The translations under genes and the position numbers were made by a program. From Zhengitettix transpicula (Eukaryota > Arthropoda > Insecta > Orthoptera > Tetrigidae), in the NCBI GenBank assembly GCA_037074705.1, contig CM073590.1, positions 139,085,600 to 139,149,599 of the forward strand: 64,000 nucleotides of DNA, written 5' to 3'. Under the pieces are notes generated by a model. It was not told the origin of the DNA. It saw only the letters and a list, made by a program, of their open reading frames with translations, and ran no database searches. Below are positions 47,501-59,480 of this stretch, piece by piece; position 1 is the stretch's first letter, and every line of letters starts with the position of its first letter.

Positions 47501-48143
47501 ACAGTTAGGTTTACATATAATAAATACTTTAATTTACCTTATCGATTTGCTGTGCGAGAAAGGGGCTCGTACACACTCGATTATTGTTTAACACTTTCAC
47601 ATACAGGTCATGTTTCACTGTCATGTTTACTTGTGGTTATTATTTCTATATACAACACTTCCTGCTCGCTGTATTTGACCAAGCTAGTTGTTTCGCTATT
47701 CTCTCATTACATACTCCACATTTACTGCACATTAGCTTGATATACCTGAGCATCTAATTAACTAGTGTCTCTCGCAACATCAGACAACCATTGCGAAGTG
47801 TAGACTGGAGACTGGAAACCGGCGACTCCTAGCACACTCCAGGTCTGACAAAATACATTCAGCCCTGTATCCTGGTGACTACCAGAAACGCGCTCTTACA
47901 ACTTTTTCGTCTGAGCTTTCAAAGCCACACTTTTTGAATTTCTGAGTTTTCTGACTACCTCCTGCTTTGCCTCCCTAAAACACACCTTAAGTTCCGCGCG
48001 TCCAGCAATGTTTCACGACAATACAAAAAGCAAACAGGCATTATAGTCCATATTATTGTACACAAATCTTATGTTCACGCCGCCAACAATGCAAGTCCCA
48101 AAATCTTATTCGTTAATTAATCACACGTTTCCTTTTAATTACC

Positions 48144-48146
<3 letters not shown>
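47501..48146 (-). mobile_element. Probable LTR U3 part in opposite orientation, copy L6
   Basis: The right end CTTTTAATTACCACA (48132-48146), directly before an AT tract, matches the U3 start of L7 in reverse (TGTGTTAATTAAAAGG). The remainder (47540-48130) is only loosely similar to the U3 of L3, and the diagnostic CTCAGGGTC block is absent. It is read as a truncated copy joined head to head with L5. Confidence 0.4.

Positions 48147-48226
<80 letters not shown>
48147..48226. repeat. (AT)n(GT)n microsatellite
   Basis: An AT tract of about 32 bp is followed by about 45 bp of GT. The open frames through it on both strands are artefacts of the dinucleotide repeat. Confidence 0.92.
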
Positions 48227-48227
<1 letters not shown>

Positions 48228-50714
48228 GAATAGCTGTCAGCGCGATGTGTGCCTCGTCCGTCAAAAACGAACTCGAATAAGCACTTCTGTTTGAGGTTTT
48301 AAATGTTTGCGAAATTTCATTACTGTTGTAATAACGTAGATTCATTAGGAATAAATAACTGAGTAGAAGCAACATTCCAAACAGTGGGTCGAAACGAGTG
48401 GAATTGTTCCGAAGAAGGCAAAAACCGTTAACGGGAATTGTGATCTATGATTCTCAAACTATTTAACAAAAGAAAATCAATCACCTAATAATATTACACG
48501 TCATCAGTGGATCAATTCAAACAAACTTCCACATTGGACCTCCAATTGTTTTATTTTGTTAACCAGTTCAACACGGTCATCATTTGTTGAATTCTGCTAC
48601 GAATGTCGTCCAAGTATAAAATATTTATCTTAAAGATATTATTTTCCGTTCCCAAATCTAATTATTTGTCTTGTTGGACGATCATTTTCTTAATTTGCGG
48701 AGTCTGCAAAAATGGTTGAGCATTGAATGTATAACGAAGCTGGAATAGCAATTATTTAAAACTATACTGGGTTGTAAAATTAAACTATGAATAAATTGAT
48801 AAAAATTGTTTTCCTTATCAGTCTCCTAATTTTCTCACAAATTTCAAACGTTGTAAAATTGCATTAACAAGGCCCTTAGCGGAGAAGTCAACAGTTCTTG
48901 GACAGAAACAAATTGCTAGCTCAGTGCCACGTGTGTTGACATGACAAGTCGCGTTCTTACATCGTTATGAATAAAGTGAAGGAAATGTAACCTTTGAAAT
49001 GTCGCTTACAGAACGACACGTGTCTGATTGCGATAGAATATAGGAAAGAATGAAGCAGTAAAAAGATCCGAATCCGTATACTATTAATTTTAATTAAATT
49101 ATTTAAGTGTTAATTTTGGAATGTGCCAGAAAAACGTAACAAAGCATCTGAAAATAGTAGAACTTAATTTAGAATTTCAAGAGGTGTAGGTAGAACGCAT
49201 ATGTAGTGTTTTAAATCTGAAACTAAATATTCAAAATTATTACGTTATTTTCTAACACATTTATCTGTAAAATCGAACAATTATGAGTGAACATGCTGTA
49301 TAATCCATAAAATAATACTGCAACAAATGATAAGAATGACACTAATACAATATGATACATTTTTGCTACAATTAAATTACTTTCAGTTAATTACATATAA
49401 TCATTAAATTTCCTTAAGTACCGAAATTTTTGCGCTGTGAATATCGACATTCAAAAATATCGGTAACAACGTACAGTGCAGATATAGAATTATTTGAAAT
49501 TCTACTCGAAATTTCTTTATATATAAGATACATTTTTGGCAGAGTTATTTGGCAAAGTATAAAAATTGTACGTTATGTCGATTTTATACATTCTTTTCGA
49601 CATAAATTTCAAGACTTCTATGAGTTTTTTTTATTTGAATTTTAGATTTATAATATTCCAAATCCACTCTTCACCTGATGAACTCCTATATTAAATACGA
49701 AACGTATTTGTAATTTTGTCAGTTGTTTTATTACTTTTTGTTGAGTTGAGTTATTGTAAAATTGAAATAAGTCAAATAATTATAATTAATAATTTTGAGT
49801 ACATGTTAACTATGAAACGGTTGTTAGTATGGTTGGGCGATTGTCTTTTCCCTTCTGAAAACGATTTGTTTCCCGCTACATACATATTTCTCTCTCCCTC
49901 CTCATATATACGTACATACATTTTAAACGTTTCCTGTCCGAAACGGGGACACCGGTCATCAGTTTCAGATAAACCTTATATATTTTTTCTCTTTTTTTCT
50001 TTTCCACATTTCACATATGTGTGTGTGGGTCTGTAAGTGTTAAGAAAATAAAAGTTTATTATGTGTCCCTTAGTAAATTTTCCTAAGAGTTCAGCAGTGT
50101 ATACGATTTGTCCCGTTTCATCTAAAGTTGAGGCGTTAAACCAACACTAATTTGAATAGAGATTAAAAGTTCTCCCTCTGGGGACAGGAATCTTCTGTCA
50201 CTCAACCCCAACGGCAACAGAGAAATCGCCAGGAATAATACACTAGTGAAAATGTAATTGCCTCATTAAATCCGCAGCTGCAGTAAACAACACTCGCTAA
50301 TATTAACTCTCAGGCCTCTGAAACCACAAGTGCAAAGTTTTAATTAACCGTGCATCTGTTACGAATTAAAAATTTATGTACTTATTAACAATTTGTTTAG
50401 CACATAGCTGCATACTCCACAACAATATTCAAGTTTTTACTTCGTTACATTAGTTTGCAAGTAGATTTTATATTGTTTTTCTATTTAATATATATTGCAT
50501 ATATGGCACGAATGAAATTGCTAATGTCTAAGATCATTATGAGATAAACACTAGCATTTTTCATGAATTTAATAAATATATTTTAATGGTTTAAATTATG
50601 TTTTGATTATTTCGATTTATCTTAAAGCAAAAAATTAACAATTTCCGGACAACCGATGTTTTAAAAGAGTGAAATTTTGACGATAATCTGTCAATATATT
50701 CCATGACAATTAGC
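48227..50714. other. AT-rich non-coding stretch
   Basis: No gene is recognised. ACCTGATGAACTCC..ATACGAAACGTA at 49672 resembles the Penelope-like 3'-end motif of 63.6 kb, but nothing else of that element is evident. The 106-codon frame at 49716-50036 is hydrophobic in places but unassigned. Confidence 0.5.
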
Positions 50715-50829
50715 CAGTTCTCGGTATTCACTCGGGTGTAGAATATTTAACGTCAAGATGACGACAGAGATTTTAGTCGTCGAAATGTCGCGTTTAAATA
50801 TGCTACACCCGAGTGAATACCGAGAACTG
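50715..50829. repeat. 115-bp foldback with perfect 27-bp arms
   Basis: Arms 50715-50741 (CAGTTCTCGGTATTCACTCG...) and 50803-50829 are exact reverse complements. Between them ATATTTAACG pairs with CGTTTAAATAT and GACGAC with GTCGTC, so nearly the whole unit folds on itself. The core reads GATGACGAC...GTCGTCGAAATGTCGCG. It could be a MITE, a hairpin-derived repeat or a structured RNA. Confidence 0.85.
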
Positions 50830-51253
50830 TTTATGGAACAATTACACTGGGAAAAACTTCAATCTTTAATTATTCCTTGACAGTTAAAGTAAGTTTTGAG
50901 CCCTTAAATAATATTTGGGAATCTAAAGGAATAGAACTTCCTTAAAAGGCTACTGTTTGCGGTCTTCATAATGTTATTGTACTTCTTATTAGGTTTACGA
51001 ATTATTTAGAACAATTTGACGTGTGAAGAATTAAACTAAGGGGGCGGTGAAATAGTGTTTTAGCCAACCTATGACATTATCACTTAAAAATTAGAACTGT
51101 ACAAACGATTACAAGCAAAATATTTTAATTACTTCCGTCAATAAATACTAGAATTGCTCAAAATAGAAAATAAGTTTTGGAATAGGAGCGTACCTTACCG
51201 GTCAGTATGTGGCTATTGTATTGTCGCTATTAAATGCTCTCTTTCTCTGTCTC

Positions 51254-51297
<44 letters not shown>

Positions 51298-51629
51298 AGC
51301 GCAGTGCCAGCAGACGACCCGCCTACCGAATTGCGCCGGACTATAATTATTAGTATCTATAATTAATCAGATAAATAAACAATACATATTTCATCTCCGA
51401 TTGGTGACTCATTTCATACCCTTCTGGTTATGATTTATGCTGATTTTAATGAATAAATTTAATTTAAGACATCCGACAGAAAATTCGCGTGCTGAGAAGG
51501 AGAAAATAACACGATTAAAATTATGATTTAATTGAGCAATCGATAATGAGTGCTTTCGGTTTTAGTGTTAGCCTAATCCAAAAGCATTAACATGTGGGAG
51601 CAACAATATTGTATTGACCACTAATATAT
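50830..51629. other. AT-rich stretch with a TC microsatellite
   Basis: A TC/TCTG-rich tract lies at about 51238-51298. Otherwise nothing is seen. Confidence 0.7.
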
Positions 51630-52476
51630 TGTAATAAATACAAATGAAGAATGATAAATAAAACGTTAAATAATTTATTTAAATTTTAAATGAAAGTATG
51701 TTTTTTAATAATTAAGAATTTTAAATAATCAAATTGATGTATTAATGCACAAATAGTTAAATTTACAAACGTTATCCAATGAATTTTACAACAGTTACCA
51801 CCTAATAAATTTTCAATTTATATTATTTATTAATGTTTTAGAATCAAAATTTAGTCTCTCTCTCAGGGTCTTTACTGGGCCTTTAAATAAAAAAATATTT
51901 GTTAACAATCCAATCTTCTATGAAGCTACTATTATCGACTTCAATGTATTATTTACAATACAAACATACAATGTTAACTATAAATTATAAATAATATTCT
52001 AAAACCGAAATCTGACGATAATTACCTTCAGTAAATGGTTTACAAATATGAATTTAGTGAAATTGGAACTTACAGTTTCTGTCAATTAGGACAATTTAGC
52101 TCGTTCAATACACTTACACACTCATTACACTTTATAACAGGCCACTTTTAACACTGACTCTAATTATCACTGTTGGTTTGACAAAAGTTGGCTTTACACT
52201 GCAATATTTCGACGAATACTCCAATACTCTGCAATCTTTAGACTGCAATATCTCGACGACGACTTTACTCTGCAATAATTCAACAATTTTATTCTGCCAC
52301 CAATCCACGAAGATTTTACACAGCTATATCTCCTCAACAACTTTTCTCTGCTATGGCCACACCACGCCAACAGCATAATTGTCCATTCTTGTTTGTAACG
52401 TGAGTGTTTTCTGCCCCTAATAATTCGAGTCCAAATTTTCTAATTATTAATTAATAATTGCCTTTTAATTAACACA
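51630..52476 (-). mobile_element. Gypsy-like solo LTR, copy L7
   Basis: It is bounded by TGTAATAAAT (51630) and TTAACACA (52476), with ATAT on both flanks. The conserved blocks CTCTCAGGGTCTTTACTGGG (51868) and GAAATCTGACGATA (52007) are both present in the usual order. At 847 bp it is the shortest copy and lacks the PBS tail. Frames of 60-66 codons over 52178-52378 overlap on both strands in U3 and are not credible genes. Confidence 0.68.
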
Positions 52477-55180
52477 ATATATTTAATGAGAGGATTTTCT
52501 AAATTGTTCATCATATTATCAGCGTAGTATTGTGGCCAGTAGGTCGACAGTCAGCATTGTGAAAGAATGTGTTTCGAGAGTATTCTTGTCGGCGGTGTGT
52601 AATATTGAAAGTTTTGACGAAATGTAAAGTCTCCGATGGGCGATGACCGAGAGCGGTCAACAGTCTCCGATGCGAGCTGACCAGCAGCGGTTAGTTTAAG
52701 TCTCTGTGCGTGGCTGTCAGTGATCACTGATTATTACGATTGCTTGTAGACCCTGCTAATGAGTCTGAATGTAAAATTCGACGTGTAAAAGATAAATTAT
52801 CAAAGTTGTTTGGCTTTAACGGATAGTTAAACCATTTCTAGGTATTTATGGAGACAATTATAAGTTTTATAGGAAAAGTTGTACTGGCTGTCGTTATTTG
52901 GAGAAATTTTCATCCAAGGGACTGTAGCTCAATACACGAACTTAATTTTTATTGATCACGTTCATTCATATTATTTCACGGGTAGCTCCCGGTAATGGGA
53001 GTTCTCAGGTTCGTTTATTACCATTTCGTCTCAAAACATCTGACTATGTAAAATATGTTGGTAGATAAGAGTTTTTCGTTTTATTTAAAAGTGTCATTTC
53101 TTTAATTGTATCCACCTACTTCTTGAAACTTCGTTTCTTAATATTATATTACACACTTTTCTTATTTGGATTTATTATCTCTTCACTTTTACTCACTTAT
53201 AATAATACCCATTTCCAGTCTTATTTTTCGGATAATTGCCATGTTATCGAGTTTAATTTAATATTGTTTCGAAGAAAATGAGGAAACTCAATTTGTCGTT
53301 CAATTAGTGTACTTCATTTATATCTAGAATATATTTTCGTAGAAGATTATTTTTTCTAATTCAGTACGGATATATTAGATAAGCCTGAGGTAGCTGATTG
53401 TTTGAAACCTTTTTTTTTCGGCTATTGTCATTCCTTATTTGGGCTGAACTTAAATTCGAATTTGTGAATAATCTTTTCATTATTAATTTTTTCTATAGAT
53501 CATACTTCCCTTTCAATGAATTGTTTTAAACAAATTTTAAATATTCTTGCATTTTATTTAAAAAAAATTGTTCATTATAATACGTAAAAATTACTCATAT
53601 AAGCTTAAAGTAGGAGCTATTCCGGAGAAAATGCTCTTCACCAAAATTATGTACCTTTCGATAACATTCCAAATGTCTGTTCAAAACATTATCACGTATA
53701 ATTTAAGAATTGCCTATAAATAAAAATTATATATCAGAAGAAACAGTTGAAAAATAACACCAGACAATTTCTAGGCGGTGTCAGGGAATTTCGTCTGATT
53801 TTTACTACTGCGGCATGAATCAAAATTCAGGCAATGATTTGATTTGTAAGGAAGGTATTCGTTGCGACTCGTGGTTTTTCCTCCAGGATACTTAGCTCGG
53901 AGCCTGCTGCTAGGTCCCCCATTGCCGGGATTCATCAGTCTTCCACTGTCTCCGAATACAAAACGCCAGACTACACGAGCTGAGCCCCACAATATTTCTC
54001 CGGAAATCCTCTGTCCTTGTTTCCATTACTTTAATCCTGCTGGACACTGACTGCACCATTTTCAGTCGCCTGAACTGCAACATTGTTGTATACATTGTGC
54101 CAAATTTAAATAGGAATTGAAATCCGTAACCACAAATATATTCTGAACCAAAGGAAATGCTTTAATTACCTCAATTTATTCATAACGTATTAATTGTAAC
54201 ATTATTTCAAATAACAAATGTGTTACGAGAATTATGAAATAAATCTATTAACTTTTTTCGATACCAGAATTCTTTAATATTATATACTAAATTGAATAGT
54301 AAGTCACCTTTGTTTTGTACATACATAAATATGAATTCATAATAATGTGACCTAAAACAAATCTATAATTAACCATTGAGTAATAACAAAAAATTGTACC
54401 GAAACACGTAGTAAAATTACCCGTCGAAAACGAATGATGAAATAATTTAAGTAATTTTTTAAGTACACAGTGAATTTTATTCAAGCTGTTAAAATTATTG
54501 TTGATAAATGTTGTCACTTTTAAACACATATGACCCCAATTGTAAGAAAAATTAGGCTATAAAACCATTTAGTGCTGTCATCTTAAGAGCTTTACAACTT
54601 TAATAATTTGGCAGTGCTTGATGAGTGGAAGTTACGTTTTCGGCATTTACAAATAGGAGACCACCATTATTTTAAGTTACGGATCGATTTATATATTATA
54701 ATAATGAAATTTCAGAAAACTTAAAATCCAGAAATTCAAAGGATATTTGCTTGTTCAAATTCCACAATTCGTATTGAAAGTATTTCTTATGTGAGAGACT
54801 CGTAGAGTCATTACTTCTTGTTTAATAAGAGAATATATGCAAATGAGATAAATTATTTGCTAAAATTATAGTCCGAGGGAGAACGCAATTGATTATCGGA
54901 AGAAATTTCTTCGGTTTCTTCATATGGCTTAGTAATAAACAATATAATCCCTTATATATGTTTTTATTTAGTAAATGACTATTAAAGAACTATGACGTCA
55001 CGTAATTCAATTCTGGTAAACTGCAAAGCGATGTCGTGGTAGTGTTGAATGGAAATCCAGTTATGTGTTGACGCTGACCGTCTTTCGGCTGCATAAGATT
55101 ATTTCGTGCCAATAAAATGTGTTAATAACATGTCTGTGTTCATTAAATCTACCAAGATCTTCAAATCTCTACCAATATAT
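52477..55180. other. Non-coding; two GC-richer patches, otherwise AT-rich
   Basis: 52500-52760 and 53760-54080 are GC-richer. The second has a 73-codon minus frame (53992-53771: GDSGRLMNPGNGGPSSRLRA inside), which I do not recognise. No partner copies occur in the window. Confidence 0.4.
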
Positions 55181-56135
55181 TGTAATATTCAAAATTGAAC
55201 ACAAATGGAAGTCGTTAATTAAATAAAAGATTAATAAAATTTACAAACAAAAGATTTATTTTGTGACAATCATTTAAAAATTACAAAGTTAAAATATTCA
55301 ATTTCTCAGGGTCCTCACTGGGTTTGATAATGGACACATCAATTATATTTATTATCTTCTTAACAAACAAATCACTATTAAAAGAAAATTTAAACGAAAT
55401 TAAGAAGTAAAAAGATTAGAACGAATTAACAATTTAAACTGAGAACGAAATCTGACATCTATCTTTCAACCACGTTTACATAATTAACCATTTTGTAAAT
55501 TGTTACTCACATCTGCCCAGCATACCTTTCATTTTCGAAATACACCATTGCAGGATTTTACACTGACTCTAAACTCACAGATTTTACACTGATTCTAAGC
55601 CAAAATTTTATATGTTGTCAGGAACTCGGATGATCCTCCCCTTTTGTTGTCACCTACCTGTTGTCTGCTTGTCTTAGACGAATTCCTTGGTCTGTAGATT
55701 TTACTGCATTGGACTCAAGAAATTTTACTATTTCTGGTTGGCTATGGACACAAAACTGCTTTCACTTAGCAAGTTTCAACGTTATGCTCTCGTGAATGTT
55801 TTACTTTGCCCTCAGAAATGTCCAGGCACCAACAAACTCAGTTAAATCCTACTTGCCGATCCTGTTTAATTATCCTCCAGCTAACAGTTATACCTTGACG
55901 ACGTCTTTCCATGAACTCTACTCTTCAATGTTTTTCCGCGGACTCACTCTCTCAATATCTTAATGTGAACTCACTAGTAGTCTCGCATTTTAGCGCGCAA
56001 TATTGGGACCTTCCGACAAAGCAACAGAGCTGGGCTCCATTGTTGCTATGTTCTGGACCGCTGTTACAAAGAATTTCTCAAACAATTTAAATTATTATGT
56101 TCAAACAATTAATGTCCTAATTAATTGGCATTACA
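55181..56135 (-). mobile_element. Gypsy-like solo LTR, copy L8
   Basis: TGTAATATTC (55181) to GGCATTACA (56127-56135), flanked by ATAT on each side. The conserved blocks TCTCAGGGTCCTCACTGGGT (55304) and GAACGAAATCTGACATC (55442) are present. U3 at the right end reads, minus strand, TGTAATGCCAATTAATTAGG. No PBS tail. It is closely related to L9. Confidence 0.72.
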
Positions 56136-56201
56136 ATATATTGACTATTAGCTCTTAAACAATATTTCTAAAATTAGACTCATTGCTCAATGTTGCAGTA
56201 C

Positions 56202-56398
56202 TTAGAGTCGACCTCCTGTGGTGTCTGGGTCGGTGTGACTGCCTCGAATCACAGAGGTCCTGGATTCAAATGCCGGCGAGGGCATGGATGTCAAGTCATT
56301 CTTCTGACAAAGTATAATTATTTACAGTAATAAGTCGCTAATAACCTGGGCTGTTGGTGCTACTGTAAATAAATCAATGAGGAAAAAAAACATTTAGA
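56202..56398 (+). repeat. tRNA-derived SINE with LINE-type 3' hairpin
   Basis: An A-box-like TGGTGTCTGGGTCGG (56218) and a B box GGATTCAAATGCC (56262-56274) form the head. The tail carries GTCGCTAATAACCTGGGCTG then TTGGTGCTAC (56334-56363), the same 3' stem-loop as the LINE at 39.4 kb, and ends TAAATAAATCAATGAGG with a short A run (56383-56390). TTAGAG occurs just before (56202) and just after (56393) and may be the target duplication. Confidence 0.65.
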
Positions 56399-57060
56399 GC
56401 AGATAAGTAATTTCACAGCAGAACCGTAAAATGGCTTTCCACCTTATGACTTTGTGATTACTTTCAGAATGTTGCATCGCAGTTTACTGATTTAAACCAA
56501 TAAATGAACGATTAAAATGTTTTCACTGCCATATCCATTGTTCCAACGCTGACGACGTCGGTCACCGACATGCGTGATCTTGCTCGCTCAAACGTCGTAT
56601 TGCTCTCGTGCTGGTTAAGGATTCTGAGGATTTCACCCAACGGATATTTTCTCTCATTTTTCAGCATCCAAACATCTTTCAATAAAAATGTTTGTTTCAC
56701 TAAACGTAAGAAGTCAGCCGTGACGCCAAGCCAACAATGTTAATCTGTAAATATTAACAGCCCCTTAAACAATTCCTAACCGTTATTCTTGCAATGCTAA
56801 TAATATTTATAATACAATATTTTAATATGCCAATAATTCAAATACAATAAATAATTAATTATACAGACTACCTGGTTATTATAATTCATATGTGTATAAT
56901 TTTTTAGTCGATTAGCCATATTTTAATTAGTAGAAAATAATTTCACTTCTGTTATCTTGACATGTTTATTTATTTTATTTATGATGCTAAATTAATTATC
57001 CATTATTTATTTAGTATAAAAATAGATTTTAGCCTTAGTTTTTGAATTTTTTAAATATAT
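56399..57060. other. AT-rich non-coding stretch
   Basis: Contains only a 62-codon minus frame (56700-56512) of no known kind. Confidence 0.55.
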
Positions 57061-58107
57061 TGTAATGTACACAATTAATACCATAATTAAATGAAATTTG
57101 AAGAATTCGCCTCTCGTTGAAGCTATTAATGTAATAATTAACTAGAAGGCGTTAATTAAATAAAAGAATTAATAAAATTTACAAACAATATGTATTTATT
57201 TTGTGACAATAATTTAAACAATTACAAATTTAAAATATTAATTTCTCAGGGTCTTCACTGGGTTTGATAATGGACACATCAATTATATTTAAAAATCTTA
57301 GTAACAAACAAATCACGTTTACCTAAAACAATACGTCGATTAAAAGAAAAGAAATTAACTTGACAATTAAAATAGAACGAAATTAAAAAGTAAAGAGATT
57401 AACTCTGATTAACAATTTAAAATGAGAACGAAATCTGACTTCTATCTTTTAATTACGTTTACATAATTAATTATTTTGTAATTTGTTTCTCACATCTGTC
57501 AAGTTTGTTTCCAGCATTCCATTTTTGGTTTCGAAAATACGCTATTGCGAGATTTTACACTGTTTCTGAGATTCACAAATTTTACACTGATTCTAGTCAA
57601 AATTAATAGGATGTCAGGAACTCGGGTGATGCCCTTTTTTTGTCAGCTATCTGTTGACTGACTGCTTGCCTTAGGTGAATTCTATGATTTGTAGATTTGC
57701 TAGTCTTTTACCGCTTTGGACTTAAACTGAAATTTTACTATTTCTGGCTGGCTATGGACGTAAAACTGCTGTTACTTAGCAAGTTTCGATGTAATGCTTT
57801 CGTGAACGTTTTACTTTGTCTTCAACTCACAACTTTGTTTAATAATAATACAATAAACGACGGCTAGTCTCTGCTATAGTATCACTTGTTCAGTTCTCCG
57901 AAATGTCCCGGCACCAACCAACTCTCTTAAATCCTAGTCACCAACTGAACTATCCTCGTCTCGAGTTTTAGCGCGCATACGCCAGTTTTGACCTTTCGAC
58001 AAAGCAACAGAGCTCGCGTTTTGTTCGATCAGACCGCTATAATGGATTTCTCAAACAATTTTAATTTTATGTTCAAACAATTAATATCCTAATTAATTGG
58101 CATTATA
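57061..58107 (-). mobile_element. Gypsy-like LTR with PBS tail, copy L9
   Basis: TGTAATGTAC (57061) to GGCATTATA (58099-58107). The LTR proper ends, in its own orientation, at ATTACA (57135-57130), followed by a degenerate PBS whose minus strand reads TAATAGCTTCAACGAGAGGC (57128-57109), then about 50 bp and a final ATTACA. Conserved blocks: TCTCAGGGTCTTCACTGGGT (57244) and GAACGAAATCTGACTTC (57425). An AATAAATAC lies on the minus strand near 57195, in polyadenylation-signal position. Confidence 0.72.
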
Positions 58108-59157
58108 TTATATTAAAAATTGTCAAACTATTTATTTGATTTATGATAAATACAAAAATATTGACTTAATTTCTCGTATATATTACAAATTTAGTGAATT
58201 TGTGATTAATAAATTATTTTTTTCATCTCAAAATAACGTAAGACAGGAGTCATTAACCAGGGACTGCAGATCCATTATTTACGAACTTTTAAAACCAAAG
58301 TGAATTTCCTCACGTAGTTTGACATATTACATTACTGAATTATGTATTGTTTCCGCTACAAATAAAATTGCATCGTTGATTAACGAAATAGCATTTAATC
58401 GCATTTATACAAGTAGTATTGATTTTCATTGACATAGCTACGAAAAAGCTTGAAATAGTTTTACTTAGATATAGTTGATCTTATATGAAACGAAATTAAA
58501 ATAGCTGTATTATAATTTCGTAATAAATTATTCGGTATTGTAATGTTTTATCTGTTAAGCACTATATATTTTTTAGATATATAAATTTATTTAGTATTAT
58601 GGTATTATAGTATTATTAATATTATACAGTGTGAAATTAAATAAATCATTCATAAATTATATTTTCAATAAACAAAATTATTTAAAAACATAACATTCCT
58701 GCTCTAATTACCAGTTCCATAGTTTCACCGGCTATTTACATACATAAAAAGAACATAACAAGGCACTTTCTCTCAGACGCTAATGAGCTAAGATTACGGT
58801 GGTCTAGCGATTTTACAGAATTATCAAGAGTCGAAAAGCACTGAGGGCCGCAGAGTGGAAGAGACGACAGGCACTTTGTTGAGAGAGTCCAGCTGTGAAT
58901 ATCTATGTTAGAGACAGCCACTTTCACACATTTTTGTTGCAAACCATCAGATTAAGTCTCCGCCATAAGCGGTCGAAAAAAAATTAGTACGTATAATTTT
59001 AAGTTTTAAGAGCAACTTCTTGGAGAGAAAATGTAACTGTTGAATAAATATAAGTTATACTAAATTTATGAAGAAAGTCTAAAGTCATAGAATTTTATGG
59101 TGAAGCAGCTAATACTGCGGAACAGAAATAATAGAGCGACGAGTACGGTGATTGATT
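58108..59157. other. AT-rich stretch with a small GC-richer patch
   Basis: 58730-58960 is GC-richer, with a 68-codon minus frame and no known motif. Nothing else is seen. Confidence 0.5.
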
Positions 59158-59480
59158 ATCAAAATTCTAAGATTTTAGACTTTGAAACCAGGTACCATTC
59201 CAGAATTATATCAGAAAAAGTTTCATACTAAATCTAACATCACCGCAATTACCATAAAAACTAATATTATAAAACTCAACAAAAGCTTTAATCCGTTACT
59301 GTTACGCTAACCCCTTCTGATTTCCCATTGCCGTTGTGTTACTTTCCATTGTTTGTCAACTGTAGTTGTGCGGTTCTGTTTCGTCTGGCTGTCATTTTTT
59401 TCCAATAACCTGACGAAAGGTTCAAGGAATATCATCGTTTAAATTTTCACGTTATTTGGCTATGTCACCTAATTATTTTT
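59158..59480 (+). mobile_element. Penelope-like retroelement 3' fragment, copy P1
   Basis: It aligns by eye with 62470-62800. Shared blocks are ATTCCAGA..TATC/TTTCAGA, AAATC.AACATCAC.GC, ACTATTAAACTCAA-like sequence, GTTACGCTAACCC, CCCATTG(T/C)CGTTG, and the 3' UTR with CTGACGAAAGG.(A/T)CAAGGA. The frame is broken by several stops and indels. Assignment to Penelope-like elements is tentative, from the style of the encoded C-terminus in copy P2. Confidence 0.45.

Noticed and set aside
48056..48375. Frames of 74 and 78 codons rich in IY and CV/TH repeats
   Set aside because: Translations of the AT/GT microsatellite.
50754..50795. Hammerhead ribozyme core in the foldback
   Set aside because: GATGA is itself engaged in the stem and GAAA is separated from the stem as needed for a hammerhead by extra bases; a plain hairpin explains it.
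51154..51366. 70-codon frame with Ser-Leu repeats
   Set aside because: Translation of the TC-rich tract.
55181..58107. Complete LTR retrotransposon formed by L8 and L9
   Set aside because: The 0.9-kb interval has no polypurine tract beside L8 and no coding remnant, and it holds an unrelated SINE; each LTR also has its own AT flanks.
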